In this document: positions 1 to 8,325 of the stretch, one piece after another
How positions within the stretch are numbered: the first letter of the stretch is position 1
Layout of the letters: the number at the start of each line of letters is the position of its first letter
Assembly: GCF_002159765.1 (NCBI RefSeq)
Contig: NZ_NFJH01000006.1
Coordinates: 62,001 to 126,000, forward strand
Direction of reading: 5' to 3'
Length of the DNA stretch: 64,000 nt
Source of the DNA: Collinsella sp. An268
Lineage (GTDB): Bacteria > Actinomycetota > Coriobacteriia > Coriobacteriales > Coriobacteriaceae
The notes under the pieces: generated by a model
The model's database searches: none
Told to the model about the DNA's origin: nothing
What the model saw: only the letters and a program-made list of their open reading frames with translations
Position numbers and translations under genes: made by a program

Positions 1-1
1 T

Positions 2-547
2 CCTGGCGTGTCCGAAGATGTGCAATATACGTATGATGATCGCGGCAACGTAACAGGCATCTCCTACGATATGGCTAACGGTGCCGGTTCGTGCGCTGTT
101 TTTCTGTGGACCGGCGCTAATGCCGAGGGCTCAAACGTTTCCTATTTGGGTTGCACCACCTCGTCAAGCAACGAAGCTGTGGTGAAGGTTACACGGGACG
201 ATACTTACGGAGTCGACCGTCTTGAGTTCGTGGGAGTCGGAACGGCTACGGTGACCTTGGTGGGTACCTTCTCCGTCGATAACGGTGTGACTCGAAGCGG
301 CTCAAGTGAAACGCGAACCGTGACGCGCACCATTGCGGTTACGGTGACCGATTCCTCTGCGCCGGCTGAGACCGAGCAGCCGAAGGACGAGCAGAAGCCC
401 CAGGATACGACGGACAACAAGAACAAGTCCGATGGCGAGGGGCTGCCCGAGACGGGTGACCCGGCATTTGTCGCGATGGGGATCGCCGGCCTCGCGGGCG
501 TCGGTGCCGTGGCTGCGGGCGTGCGCTCGCGCCGTCGTGAGGACTAG
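2..547 (+). CDS. C-terminal part of an LPXTG cell-wall-anchored surface protein (5' end outside window)
   Basis: The reading frame is already open at the first base, so only the C-terminal ~180 residues of a larger surface protein are seen. They are Ser/Thr/Val-rich with beta-type alternation resembling a bacterial Ig-like domain. Next comes a charged Pro/Glu/Lys/Asp wall-spanning linker. The end is a classic sortase signal: LPETGD, a hydrophobic Ala/Gly-rich helix, then the basic tail RSRRRED. By family knowledge, sortase cleaves between T and G and links the protein to the cell wall. The GTG at 8 is probably not the real start. Ligand and function cannot be told from this fragment. Confidence 0.88.
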   Translation, partial: PGVSEDVQYTYDDRGNVTGISYDMANGAGSCAVFLWTGANAEGSNVSYLGCTTSSSNEAVVKVTRDDTYGVDRLEFVGVGTATVTLVGTFSVDNGVTRSGSSETRTVTRTIAVTVTDSSAPAETEQPKDEQKPQDTTDNKNKSDGEGLPETGDPAFVAMGIAGLAGVGAVAAGVRSRRRED

Positions 548-581
548 CGCGGTCGCATAACGCGCAGGCAAGTCTGCATCG

Positions 582-610
582 GGTGGGGTTCCGGGTAACC
601 GGGCCCCGCC
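582..610 (+). terminator. Probable terminator hairpin after the LPXTG gene
   Basis: GGTGGGGTTCCGG and CCGGGCCCCGCC flank a short GTAA loop, giving a GC-rich stem with some imperfect pairing. It lies 35 nt after the surface-protein stop and 24 nt beyond the stop of the convergent Nudix-Vsr gene, so it may serve both. There is no clear T-run. Confidence 0.4.
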
Positions 611-633
611 TGTTCGCTACCGAGTCGTCTTTG

Positions 634-1476
634 CTACCACGCCGCGCGAACCTGCTCGAGCACGCGCTCCATCGTCTCGTCGATCTTCTTGCGCTTGAGC
701 TCGCACTCCCAGATGGTGATAACGGCCCATCCGGCTTCCTCGAGCGCCGCGACCGCCGCCTTGTCGCGCTCGACGTTGCGGCGGAACTTCGCCTCCCAAA
801 ACTCGGTGTTGCGCTTGGGGACGCTCGGGTGGCAGTGGGGGCACCGATGCCAGAAGCAGCCGTTGATGAAGATCGCTATCTTGCGTCCGGGAAAGGCGAT
901 GTCGGGGCGTCCCGGCGCCTTGGCCCACTGTAGGCGGTAGCCAGTGTATCCGGCGGCGCGTAGGCGCTGACGCACCAGAAGCTCGGGCTTGGTGTTGGCA
1001 CGCTTGTTGCCCTGCATGGACTTGCGGATGGCAGCCCGGCGACGCACCAGCTCCGCTTCGTCATCGTGCGCGGGAGCCGCGGCCAACGCCTCGACCAGCC
1101 CCTCGTCTGCCGGCATCCAGGCAAGACTTAAGAGCTCCCCGCGACCGACCCAGCGCAGGTCGAGCTGGCGGTCGGAGCGGGTGGGCTCGCCTGTGGCGAG
1201 GCGGCAGAAGAAGCACTCCATCGAGAGGTGGAAATCGGGATAGTCGTATTCGACGGTATAGAAGGCGCGGAGGTGCTCGACCGTGATACCGAGCTCCTCG
1301 GCGAGCTCGCGCTGGCAGGCGTCCTCGGCGGTCTCGCCGCGCTCGACCTTACCCCCGGGAAACTCCCAGAGACCGCGCATGTCACCGTAGCCGCGCTGCA
1401 CCGCAAGCACCTCGCCGGTGGCTGTGCCATCTTCCATGCGGCGGATGATGCCCGCTGCCACATGTACGGTTTTCAA
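634..1476 (-). CDS. Fusion of a MutT-like Nudix hydrolase with a Vsr-type mismatch endonuclease
   Basis: This is a 280-aa protein from a TTG start at 1476, chosen because GGGAGGTG sits just upstream and the Nudix fold begins there. The longer frame to 1602 has no support. Residues ~1-135 carry a full Nudix box (GX5EX7REXXEEXG, seen as GKVERGETAEDACQRELAEE), typical of MutT enzymes that hydrolyse oxidised nucleotides. Residues ~150-280 match Vsr, the endonuclease that nicks at T:G mismatches made by deamination of methylcytosine: the segments NTKPELLVRQ, GRPDIAFP and FINGCFWH are visible. Vsr is usually a separate ~130-150-aa protein beside a cytosine methylase, and none is seen here. Both halves suggest genome sanitation. 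Confidence 0.85.
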   Translation of the reverse strand: MKTVHVAAGIIRRMEDGTATGEVLAVQRGYGDMRGLWEFPGGKVERGETAEDACQRELAEELGITVEHLRAFYTVEYDYPDFHLSMECFFCRLATGEPTRSDRQLDLRWVGRGELLSLAWMPADEGLVEALAAAPAHDDEAELVRRRAAIRKSMQGNKRANTKPELLVRQRLRAAGYTGYRLQWAKAPGRPDIAFPGRKIAIFINGCFWHRCPHCHPSVPKRNTEFWEAKFRRNVERDKAAVAALEEAGWAVITIWECELKRKKIDETMERVLEQVRAAW

Positions 1477-1706
1477 GGCGCACCTCCCATGCCGTGCGAC
1501 CGCCGCCGCAATCCGTCCGTCTCGCGTGCGCGCACGCCTCGCCTCACGCCGCATAGCTGTCCGCGCCCGCCAGCGCACTATGCTAGCAAAAGCACAAGCC
1601 AACGTTCAGGTTTTCTGTCCGGGCGAACCGGTATGATAGGGCGTAGACATTTCTGTGGCGTCGGCGCTGCTGGGGCGCCCGGCGCCTCTGCGAGAAAGGC
1701 TACGCG

Positions 1707-4205
1707 ATGGCTGCGCAAGAAAAGAAGCTCCCCCTGGTTTGCCATGCCATGCATCTCGATCCTCTGCCGCTGCAGGCGGCAGGCGCGCGCTATGCCGTGT
1801 GCTGGGGCGGCGGCATGCCCGAGCCCGAGGGGAGCTTGGGCTACCTCATCTCGTTTACCGGCAAGCGCACAGGGTACGTGATTGGTTGGGTGCGCGACGG
1901 CGGGTATGTCTACGCTTGCGACGATTATCTGACCGACGTTCCCTCAGACGCCCCCATTATCTCCGCCGCACGGTGGAGCGATAACCCCACGGCAGGTCGC
2001 CTGAGCGTATGCGGGAAGGCCGCCAGCGAGGAGCGCATGGTGAGCGAATACCGCTGTGAGAAAGCGGACGCCTATGTGCTGGTGGACCCGGTGAGCGATG
2101 TGGGGAGCTACCGAGGGCGCGCGCTTTCGCTGCGCGGGCTTCTGGCCGTTGCCTACCTGACGTTCTACTATCTGCCCGTACGCGTACGGGCGACCGACGT
2201 TCCCGGCAAGACCATGGGCGATGTGGTGGCGGCGTTTTTGGACCTTCCGCCCGCCGATGCCGTTGACGGCCTTATCGGCGAGGTGCGAAGCGGTGCGCGC
2301 ACGTCGGGGTTCGAGCGGTATGCGGCGCGCATCTTGGGCGATGCGAACCCGGTGGCCTTCCGCAGCTTTGCGGCGCGCCACGAGCCGACGCTCCGCCGCT
2401 TGGGCTCGACCAAGCTCTTCTGGATCGCCTGCGACCTTTCTGAGGTGCGCGAAGAGGAGTTCGATACGCTCATGGCGATGGAGGGCGCGCTCAACCGCCT
2501 CGCGCTCATTGCCGACCGCGCGCGCGAGAACGGTGCGGATGCTCTCTCCGCAACCTCCGAGGCGTTCTGCGCCGACGAGGACTGGCATGCGCTGCGTGCC
2601 ATCACCGACCAGACGGCGTCGCTCCTCAAGCGTTTGGCCCAAACGGAGAATCCCCTCCTTCAGATTTATGGCGCCACGGGCGCGCGCGGTGGCGAGTGGG
2701 ATGTGCGGACCCGCCTGACGGGTATTCTGGAGCGCTTGGTGCTGCCGTACCGTCTGACGTATCGCATCGCGGTAAACGCGGCCGCCGGCACGGTGACCAT
2801 CGCCGCCAAAACGCCGGGCGCGCAGGCGATGCCGCGCTGGGTGTGCGACGCGCAATCGGCCAAAACGGAGCAGCTCGCCCCCTGCGCCGACCATGCCGAG
2901 GTTGCCGCCAGCGCCTACGCGTTGCGTCTCGCCGCCGCGCTGGCAACGGCGGGTTTCTCGGCGGGCGCGGGCGTGAGCCATGTTGAGGTGCGCCTTTTTG
3001 AGGACCGTGCCTTTGCGCGCCCCCTCGTGGTGCTCGACGTCGACCGTCAGGCGTTCATCATGTCGCTCTTCGATGAGGTGCGTAAGGGCCGGTTCTCTGA
3101 ACAGAGACTCACTTGGGGCGTGAGCGGTCTCCGCAAGCTTCTGGAGCCCGCGCAGCTCACCTGCTCGCTGGGGCCGCGTTTGGGCCTCAAGCCACTTGAG
3201 GGCGCTGCGGCGGACCTCCCCGATCCCGATCCGGTGCGCACGCAGCCCGTGTGGGAGGACGAGCGCGCGCTTACGCCGGAGCTTGCCGAGCTCTTGCGGG
3301 CCGACCGGGTCTGCGAGCTTGATGTCTACCATCTGGGCGAGGACCCCTTTGCCGACCGGTTGCGGGAGGCGATTAAGCATGCCGGGAGTAATCCCGCGGA
3401 GGCGGCCCAACAGCTATCCGACCTGCTGGGTGTGATGGATTTGGTGGACGATGGCGGGCTCGACGCCGCGTCGGATGCCGAGGCTGGCTCCGCGCCGGAC
3501 GCCGCCCCCGCGCGCCGCCCACTGTACTGCTCAAGCGGTCTGGCCCGCCTCGCCATGGCGCTCGTGGACGAGGACACCTCCGCACGCTACCGCTATGTGT
3601 ACGATTCGCGCTTCGATGTTCTCATCTCGCTTGCGAATCTGTGCACCGACAACAATGACGCCGAGCATGGGCTGGCCTATGCGCGCCAAGCCCTCGACCT
3701 TGGGCCCACGTCGCCGCACGCCTACGTGACGGCCGCCTCCGCCGAGAGCGAACTCGGCGAATACGAGCAGGCGGCCGAGCTCTTAAAGGACGCTCTCGCC
3801 TACGACGCGGAGCCGGCGTCGTACACCTACACGTATTACCGCTTGGCGTATGCGCTCTGGCGCGCCGGCGACCCCTTGGCGGGACTTGCGTGCTACCAGC
3901 GGGCAGTTGTCAATCCGCGCCTGCGCGACATGGCGCAGGAGGAGATGGAAGCCCTCATGCGCGAGCTGGGTATGACCGAGCCCCTCGACGATGGGCGCGC
4001 TGCTGAGGCGCTCGATGAGGCGGGCGTGGTCATCGCGCCGGACGATGAGCTTCTCGCCCTCGCGGCGCGGGCGCTTATCACTGCGGCGGATGCCGGCTAC
4101 CTCAACCTCGCCTATGCTTTTGGTTCGGTGCTCGAGCGCGTGGTGCATAACGATGCGTTTGCGACGGCCCTTCAGTCGCTCAAGCCGTGGGCGGGCGTCT
4201 CATAG
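1707..4205 (+). CDS. Large protein of unknown function with C-terminal TPR repeats
   Basis: An 832-aa protein, ATG at 1707 preceded by AGAAAGG. No signal peptide or clear membrane helix is seen. The N-terminal ~580 residues belong to no family I recognise. An acidic Ala/Asp-rich linker at ~585-605 separates them from a C-terminal helical region. Residues ~635-740 hold tetratricopeptide-like repeats, including the stretches AEHGLAYARQALDLGP and YEQAAELLKDALAYDAEP, which usually mediate protein-protein contacts. The gene stands alone between the divergent Nudix-Vsr gene and a terminator. A cytoplasmic scaffold role is an inference from the TPRs only. Confidence 0.75.
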   Translation: MAAQEKKLPLVCHAMHLDPLPLQAAGARYAVCWGGGMPEPEGSLGYLISFTGKRTGYVIGWVRDGGYVYACDDYLTDVPSDAPIISAARWSDNPTAGRLSVCGKAASEERMVSEYRCEKADAYVLVDPVSDVGSYRGRALSLRGLLAVAYLTFYYLPVRVRATDVPGKTMGDVVAAFLDLPPADAVDGLIGEVRSGARTSGFERYAARILGDANPVAFRSFAARHEPTLRRLGSTKLFWIACDLSEVREEEFDTLMAMEGALNRLALIADRARENGADALSATSEAFCADEDWHALRAITDQTASLLKRLAQTENPLLQIYGATGARGGEWDVRTRLTGILERLVLPYRLTYRIAVNAAAGTVTIAAKTPGAQAMPRWVCDAQSAKTEQLAPCADHAEVAASAYALRLAAALATAGFSAGAGVSHVEVRLFEDRAFARPLVVLDVDRQAFIMSLFDEVRKGRFSEQRLTWGVSGLRKLLEPAQLTCSLGPRLGLKPLEGAAADLPDPDPVRTQPVWEDERALTPELAELLRADRVCELDVYHLGEDPFADRLREAIKHAGSNPAEAAQQLSDLLGVMDLVDDGGLDAASDAEAGSAPDAAPARRPLYCSSGLARLAMALVDEDTSARYRYVYDSRFDVLISLANLCTDNNDAEHGLAYARQALDLGPTSPHAYVTAASAESELGEYEQAAELLKDALAYDAEPASYTYTYYRLAYALWRAGDPLAGLACYQRAVVNPRLRDMAQEEMEALMRELGMTEPLDDGRAAEALDEAGVVIAPDDELLALAARALITAADAGYLNLAYAFGSVLERVVHNDAFATALQSLKPWAGVS

Positions 4206-4239
4206 ATGTAAAAGGTCGAAGAGGAGCTAAAAAGACCGC

Positions 4240-4266
4240 TTAACGGGCCGTCAAGCGGCCCGTTAA
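4240..4266 (+). terminator. Terminator hairpin after the TPR gene
   Basis: A perfect 11-bp inverted repeat, TTAACGGGCCG / CGGCCCGTTAA, with a 5-nt loop, 34 nt after the stop. It is followed by a T-containing but not pure T-run. Confidence 0.65.
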
Positions 4267-4370
4267 GGCATTCTTTAGCCAACCTTACAAAACTGCAATG
4301 CGCCTGTAAGGCAAATCGATGGCTGCTCCACGTGCATCCTGCCACTATAGTGGGCGGAGGTGTGGTACCC

Positions 4371-4568
4371 ATGGCAATCAGAACAACCTGCCCCCTGGGT
4401 GAGACCATGACGAAGCGCAACCCGTATGACCCCGAGCCCGAGCCCGCCCGCTCCCACAACCCGCTGGTGCGCGCGGGCATGTCGGTGGCAGAGATGGTGG
4501 TCTGGCTCGTCATCATGGCGGTGCTCGCCCTCGGCATGATCGCCCTGTTGTGGAACGTCAACAAATAG
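4371..4568 (+). CDS. Small single-pass membrane protein (65 aa)
   Basis: ATG at 4371 was chosen because GGAGGTG lies 8-9 nt upstream; a later in-frame ATG at 4407 is possible. The protein has a short soluble N-terminus with a PDPEPEPAR-like acidic/proline patch. It ends in one strong hydrophobic segment (~35-58) with a two-residue charged end. Only 62 nt separate it from the following ABC transporter gene, so co-transcription is likely. No family is recognised; it could be an accessory peptide of the exporter. Confidence 0.6.
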   Translation: MAIRTTCPLGETMTKRNPYDPEPEPARSHNPLVRAGMSVAEMVVWLVIMAVLALGMIALLWNVNK

Positions 4569-4630
4569 TGCAGTTCAAGCGGCGGGCCGACGCTCTGGTG
4601 CGGCCCGCCTGTCAGATGGGAAGGAATCGC

Positions 4631-5476
4631 ATGCCCGCATTTGCCCAAGCCCCGCGCCCGGCGCACGCCGCGCCCGGCAAGCTCTCTCAGGTCCAAGCCC
4701 AGGCTCCGGCTGCGCCCGTGTTGGAGGCGCGCCATATCGAGAAGGTGTACGGCAGCCGTCAAAACGTGACGCGCGCCCTGAACGACGTCTCGTTTACCGT
4801 CGAGCGCGGCGAGTTCCTCGGTATCATGGGCGCATCGGGGTCCGGTAAGTCGACGCTGCTCAACTGCGTGTCGACTATCGACGCCGTCACCTCGGGCGAG
4901 GTCCTCATCGGCGGTGTCGACGTCACGCGCATGAAGCCCGCCAAGCTCACGCGTTTCCGCCGCGAGCAGCTGGGGTTCATCTTCCAAGACTCCAACCTGC
5001 TCGATACGCTTACCGCGCGCGAGAATATCGCCCTGCCGCTCACCATCAGCCGCGTACCGGCCAAAGAGGTGCTGCGGCGCGTGGACGAGGTGGCCGGGCG
5101 CCTCGGCATCCACGAGATTTTGGAGAAGTATCCCTATCAGATGTCCGGCGGCCAGCAGCAGCGTGTCGCCGCGGCCCGCGCGCTCGTGACGGAGCCCACC
5201 GTCATCATGGCCGACGAGCCCACCGGCGCCCTCGACTCCAAAAACGCCCGCCTGCTGCTCGAGAGCCTGGAGACCATGAACGAGCGGTTGCAGGCGACGG
5301 TGCTCATGGTCACGCACGACAGCTTTGCGGCGAGCTACACGCACCGCGTGCTCTTTATTCGCGACGGCAGGATCTTTACCGAGCTCAGGCGCGGTGACTC
5401 GACCCGACAGGCGTTTTTCGAGCGCATCATGGAGGTCGTGGCGATGATGGGCGGTGAGGGCTCCGATGCTCTGTAA
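4631..5476 (+). CDS. ABC transporter ATP-binding protein, BceA/YxdL-like
   Basis: A 281-aa protein from ATG 4631 with GGGAAGGA upstream. A Pro/Ala-rich N-terminal extension of ~35 residues precedes the nucleotide-binding domain. The Walker A motif is GASGSGKST, the signature is MSGGQQQRV, and Walker B ends in [10 protein letters not shown]. This set is typical of MacB/LolD/BceA-class ATPases that drive FtsX-type permeases. The stop overlaps the start of the permease gene, so the two form a translationally coupled pair. Family knowledge points to antimicrobial-peptide sensing or export, but no adjacent histidine kinase/regulator pair is present as in Bacillus Bce modules. Confidence 0.9.
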   Translation: MPAFAQAPRPAHAAPGKLSQVQAQAPAAPVLEARHIEKVYGSRQNVTRALNDVSFTVERGEFLGIMGASGSGKSTLLNCVSTIDAVTSGEVLIGGVDVTRMKPAKLTRFRREQLGFIFQDSNLLDTLTARENIALPLTISRVPAKEVLRRVDEVAGRLGIHEILEKYPYQMSGGQQQRVAAARALVTEPTVIMADEPTGALDSKNARLLLESLETMNERLQATVLMVTHDSFAASYTHRVLFIRDGRIFTELRRGDSTRQAFFERIMEVVAMMGGEGSDAL

Positions 5477-7664
5477 GATCGCGTGGGGCAACGTGCGGCG
5501 CGCTGGACGGGACTATCTCGTCTACCTGCTCACGCTCACGTTGGCCGTCACCGTTTTCTATGCGTTCAACACCATCTCCATCCAAGTGGACATCGCCGGC
5601 GTGACCGCGCAGAACGACGGCATGGGCGAGCTTCTCGGCAGCATCATCGCGGGCCTCACGGTGTTTCTTGCCGTGGTGATGGGCTTTCTCATGGTCTATG
5701 CCAACAACTTCATCATGAAGCGCCGTAAGAAGGAATTCGGCCTCTACCAGGTGCTCGGTATGGGGCGCGGCCAGGTGTCCGTTATCATGGCGCTCGAGAC
5801 CCTCTTTGTGTCCGGTGCGGCCCTCATTCTCGGCCTCATCCTCGGCCTCGCGCTCTCGCAGCTCATGGTGTTCTTCACCGCGTCCCTCTTCAAGACGCAG
5901 ATCAGCGACTTCCATTTCTTCTTCTCGCTCGGCGCGTTTATGCAGACGGTCGGGTGCCTTGTGGCGATCTTTCTGGTCACGCTCGTTTTCAACCTGCGCG
6001 TGGTGCGCCGCGCGCGCATCGTGGACCTTATGAGCGCGAACCGTCAAAACGAGACCGTCAAGACGCGCAACCCCTGGATCTCGGCGGCCATCTTTGTGGT
6101 GGGCCTCGGGGCGATTATCGTGGCGTACGCGCGCCTGCTGCACGACGGGTTGCCCTACGACGGCCAGCCCGAGGCGATGGGGGCCTTCTTTATCACCACC
6201 GCCATGGTGGTTGCGGGCACGATCCTTTTCTTCTTCGGTCTTGCCGGTTTTCTGCTGAAGGCCCTGCAGAGCGCCCGGGGCGTGTACTGGCGCGGTCTCA
6301 ACATGGTGACGCTCCGGCAGCTCTCCGCGAAGGTCAACACGGTCAGCTTCTCGATGGCGATGATCGCGATGATCCTCTTTTTGGCCATCACGTCGGTGAC
6401 CACGGGCATGTCGCTCGCAGACACCATGAACAACTCGGTCGAGCGCGGCACGCCCGTGGACTATACGCGCTGCCTCGTGTACTGGGGGCCGAGCGTGGTG
6501 GACGAGATGAACGCCGACGCGGCCGCGGATGACGCCGGGATGCGCTATGCGGTTGCCGACGGTCCGGTCGATATGATGGCTGCGAGCTCGAGCGACGTCA
6601 TTGATCCCGGGACGGGTGAGACACACCCGTTCGATCTTGCCGCCATTGCCGGCGACTATATGCAGGTTGATACGTTCGATTCCACGCCGCGCGGGGCGAG
6701 CGAGCCCGTGGTGAGCCTCGTCGACCTGTGCGATGCTGTGGACATGCCGCTGCCGGCAGGGGTCGATGCGTCCAATCTGTCGTCGCTCGGCCTCGCGGTT
6801 ATGACCGAGAGCAACTACAATGCCTACCTGCGGTTCCGGGGGATGGAGGAGATCGACCTCGGGAAGAGCGGCTATACCATCACGTCCGATATGGGCGCCT
6901 CGGTAAACGACATCTACAACGCGGTGCTCGGCCAGGGGGTTGCGCTTGAGATTGGCGGGCGCACGCTCACGCCGGTGCAGAGCCGCGTGCCGGAGGACGC
7001 GAGCACGTTCCAGAACGCCATGATGGGGATGAACGCGGGCACCATCGTGCTGCCCGACGACCTGGTGGCCTCGCTCGACCTCGCACCTTACTACAGCTAC
7101 CTCATGGTCAACTACGCAGATGGTATCTCGACCGAGGAGGGCGATGCGTACATCGGCGAGTACCGCGTATACGGCGACATCACCAACGACGCGGGCGAGA
7201 GCATCGCCAGCTGGGGCTCAGAGGCCACGCGCACCACGACGTACGAGAGCACGGACTCCATGAACGGCCTCATCAGCTACCTCGCCATCTACATCGGCTT
7301 CGTGCTGGTGGTTGCCTGTGCGGCGATCCTCACCATCCAGCAGCTCTCGGGCGTGGCGGACGCCGGCAAGAACTACCGCATCTTGGCGGAACTCGGCACC
7401 CGGACCGGCGAGATCGCGCACTCGGTCCTCGTGCAGCAGACGGTGTTCTTCCTGTTCCCGCTTATGGTGGGCGTCGCTCACTCCGCCTGCGCGCTCAGCG
7501 TGATCATCAAGCTCGTGGCGCTCTTTGGCGGGCTTACCATCGGCGGCACGGTGGGCATCACGGGTCTCATCTTTGTGGTGGCCTACGGCGGTTACTTCTG
7601 CGTGACCTACCTTATGAGCAAGGGCATGGTGCGCGACTTTGTGCGAACAAGGGTTGCGGCATAA
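5466..7664 (+). CDS. FtsX-type ABC permease, BceB/YxdM-like
   Basis: A 732-aa protein. ATG 5466 is preferred over the GTG at 5454 because GGTGAGGG precedes it. It overlaps the ATPase stop by 11 nt. About ten membrane helices are visible: an N-terminal group, a pair near 60-200 containing the FtsX-like helix bundle, then further helices. A large extracytoplasmic domain (~325-600) follows, with a final three helices. This architecture matches BceB-class permeases, whose big external domain binds peptide antibiotics. It is followed by a terminator and then a YxeA-like gene, the same order as in Bacillus yxdLM-yxeA. Confidence 0.88.
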   Translation: MLCKIAWGNVRRAGRDYLVYLLTLTLAVTVFYAFNTISIQVDIAGVTAQNDGMGELLGSIIAGLTVFLAVVMGFLMVYANNFIMKRRKKEFGLYQVLGMGRGQVSVIMALETLFVSGAALILGLILGLALSQLMVFFTASLFKTQISDFHFFFSLGAFMQTVGCLVAIFLVTLVFNLRVVRRARIVDLMSANRQNETVKTRNPWISAAIFVVGLGAIIVAYARLLHDGLPYDGQPEAMGAFFITTAMVVAGTILFFFGLAGFLLKALQSARGVYWRGLNMVTLRQLSAKVNTVSFSMAMIAMILFLAITSVTTGMSLADTMNNSVERGTPVDYTRCLVYWGPSVVDEMNADAAADDAGMRYAVADGPVDMMAASSSDVIDPGTGETHPFDLAAIAGDYMQVDTFDSTPRGASEPVVSLVDLCDAVDMPLPAGVDASNLSSLGLAVMTESNYNAYLRFRGMEEIDLGKSGYTITSDMGASVNDIYNAVLGQGVALEIGGRTLTPVQSRVPEDASTFQNAMMGMNAGTIVLPDDLVASLDLAPYYSYLMVNYADGISTEEGDAYIGEYRVYGDITNDAGESIASWGSEATRTTTYESTDSMNGLISYLAIYIGFVLVVACAAILTIQQLSGVADAGKNYRILAELGTRTGEIAHSVLVQQTVFFLFPLMVGVAHSACALSVIIKLVALFGGLTIGGTVGITGLIFVVAYGGYFCVTYLMSKGMVRDFVRTRVAA

Positions 7665-7672
7665 CGGGAACG

Positions 7673-7706
7673 AAGCGGGCCGGTCGACGTTGTCGCCGGC
7701 CCGCTT
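7673..7706 (+). terminator. Terminator between the permease and the YxeA-like gene
   Basis: An 11-bp perfect inverted repeat, AAGCGGGCCGG / CCGGCCCGCTT, with a 12-nt loop, starting 9 nt after the permease stop. It would reduce but not necessarily abolish read-through into the next gene. Confidence 0.6.
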
Positions 7707-7775
7707 GCGTAACGGGTGCCGTGGGAACCTATGGAGACGCGCTTTTGCGCGATCGAGGCGGAAAGGAGACGCAAG

Positions 7776-8159
7776 ATGATGAAGCGTGCGGTGAAGGTGC
7801 TGGTGGTGCTCGCTCTGATCGGGGTCGCCGCCGTGGGCGCCTGGTGGGGTTACAACCAGATGTTCGGCGCGGGCGAGGCCTGGTACGTGCAGGTGGACAA
7901 CACCCGGCTCACGCAGGCGGGGGAGAACAACAACGATTTCCCGTATCACTACGACCTGCCGGCGGTGGACGCCGCGGGCGCGGAGCGCGAGCTCGGCTTC
8001 GACACGAGCCGCGAGCTGCGCGAGGGGGCGTATCTGCACCTCACCACGCTCGCGCTGCGCGGCGTGGTGCGCTGGGAGGAGGTTGCATGGGAGGAGATCC
8101 CTGCTCCCGCGCAAGAGAAGCTCGCGCCGCCTGTTGAGGGGAGCGGCGATGCTGCGTAA
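7776..8159 (+). CDS. YxeA-family (DUF1093) exported protein
   Basis: A 127-aa protein from ATG 7776, with GGAAAGGAG upstream. A basic start (MMKR) and a hydrophobic segment at ~5-25 form an uncleaved signal or anchor. The outside part opens with WYVQVDN and contains FPYHYDLPAVDAAG, then ends in a small beta-rich domain, as in YxeA proteins. In Firmicutes this family is encoded next to yxdLM/bceAB-type transporters, as here. Its biochemical function is unknown. The last 11 nt overlap the next small gene. Confidence 0.78.
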   Translation: MMKRAVKVLVVLALIGVAAVGAWWGYNQMFGAGEAWYVQVDNTRLTQAGENNNDFPYHYDLPAVDAAGAERELGFDTSRELREGAYLHLTTLALRGVVRWEEVAWEEIPAPAQEKLAPPVEGSGDAA

Positions 8160-8268
8160 CGTGCACGGCGCCATCGCGGTGGTCACCGATTTTTGGATGC
8201 CGCTGATAGGCTGGCTCGCTGCCGCGGGCGTGGTGTGGCTCATCTGGCGCGCCTACCGCGACCGATGA
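8149..8268 (+). CDS. 39-aa single-helix membrane peptide
   Basis: ATG at 8149 has TTGAGGGGAG upstream and overlaps the end of the YxeA-like gene, implying translational coupling. The peptide is almost entirely one hydrophobic helix (~12-33) with a basic C-terminus (RAYRDR). It has no recognisable family. Overlap, ribosome site and composition argue that it is translated. Confidence 0.5.
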   Translation: MLRNVHGAIAVVTDFWMPLIGWLAAAGVVWLIWRAYRDR

Positions 8269-8325
8269 GGCGCGCCGTTGCGGGCGCGCCGCGTGCCTTT
8301 GCGGCGGCGGCGCGCCCGCGGCGCA

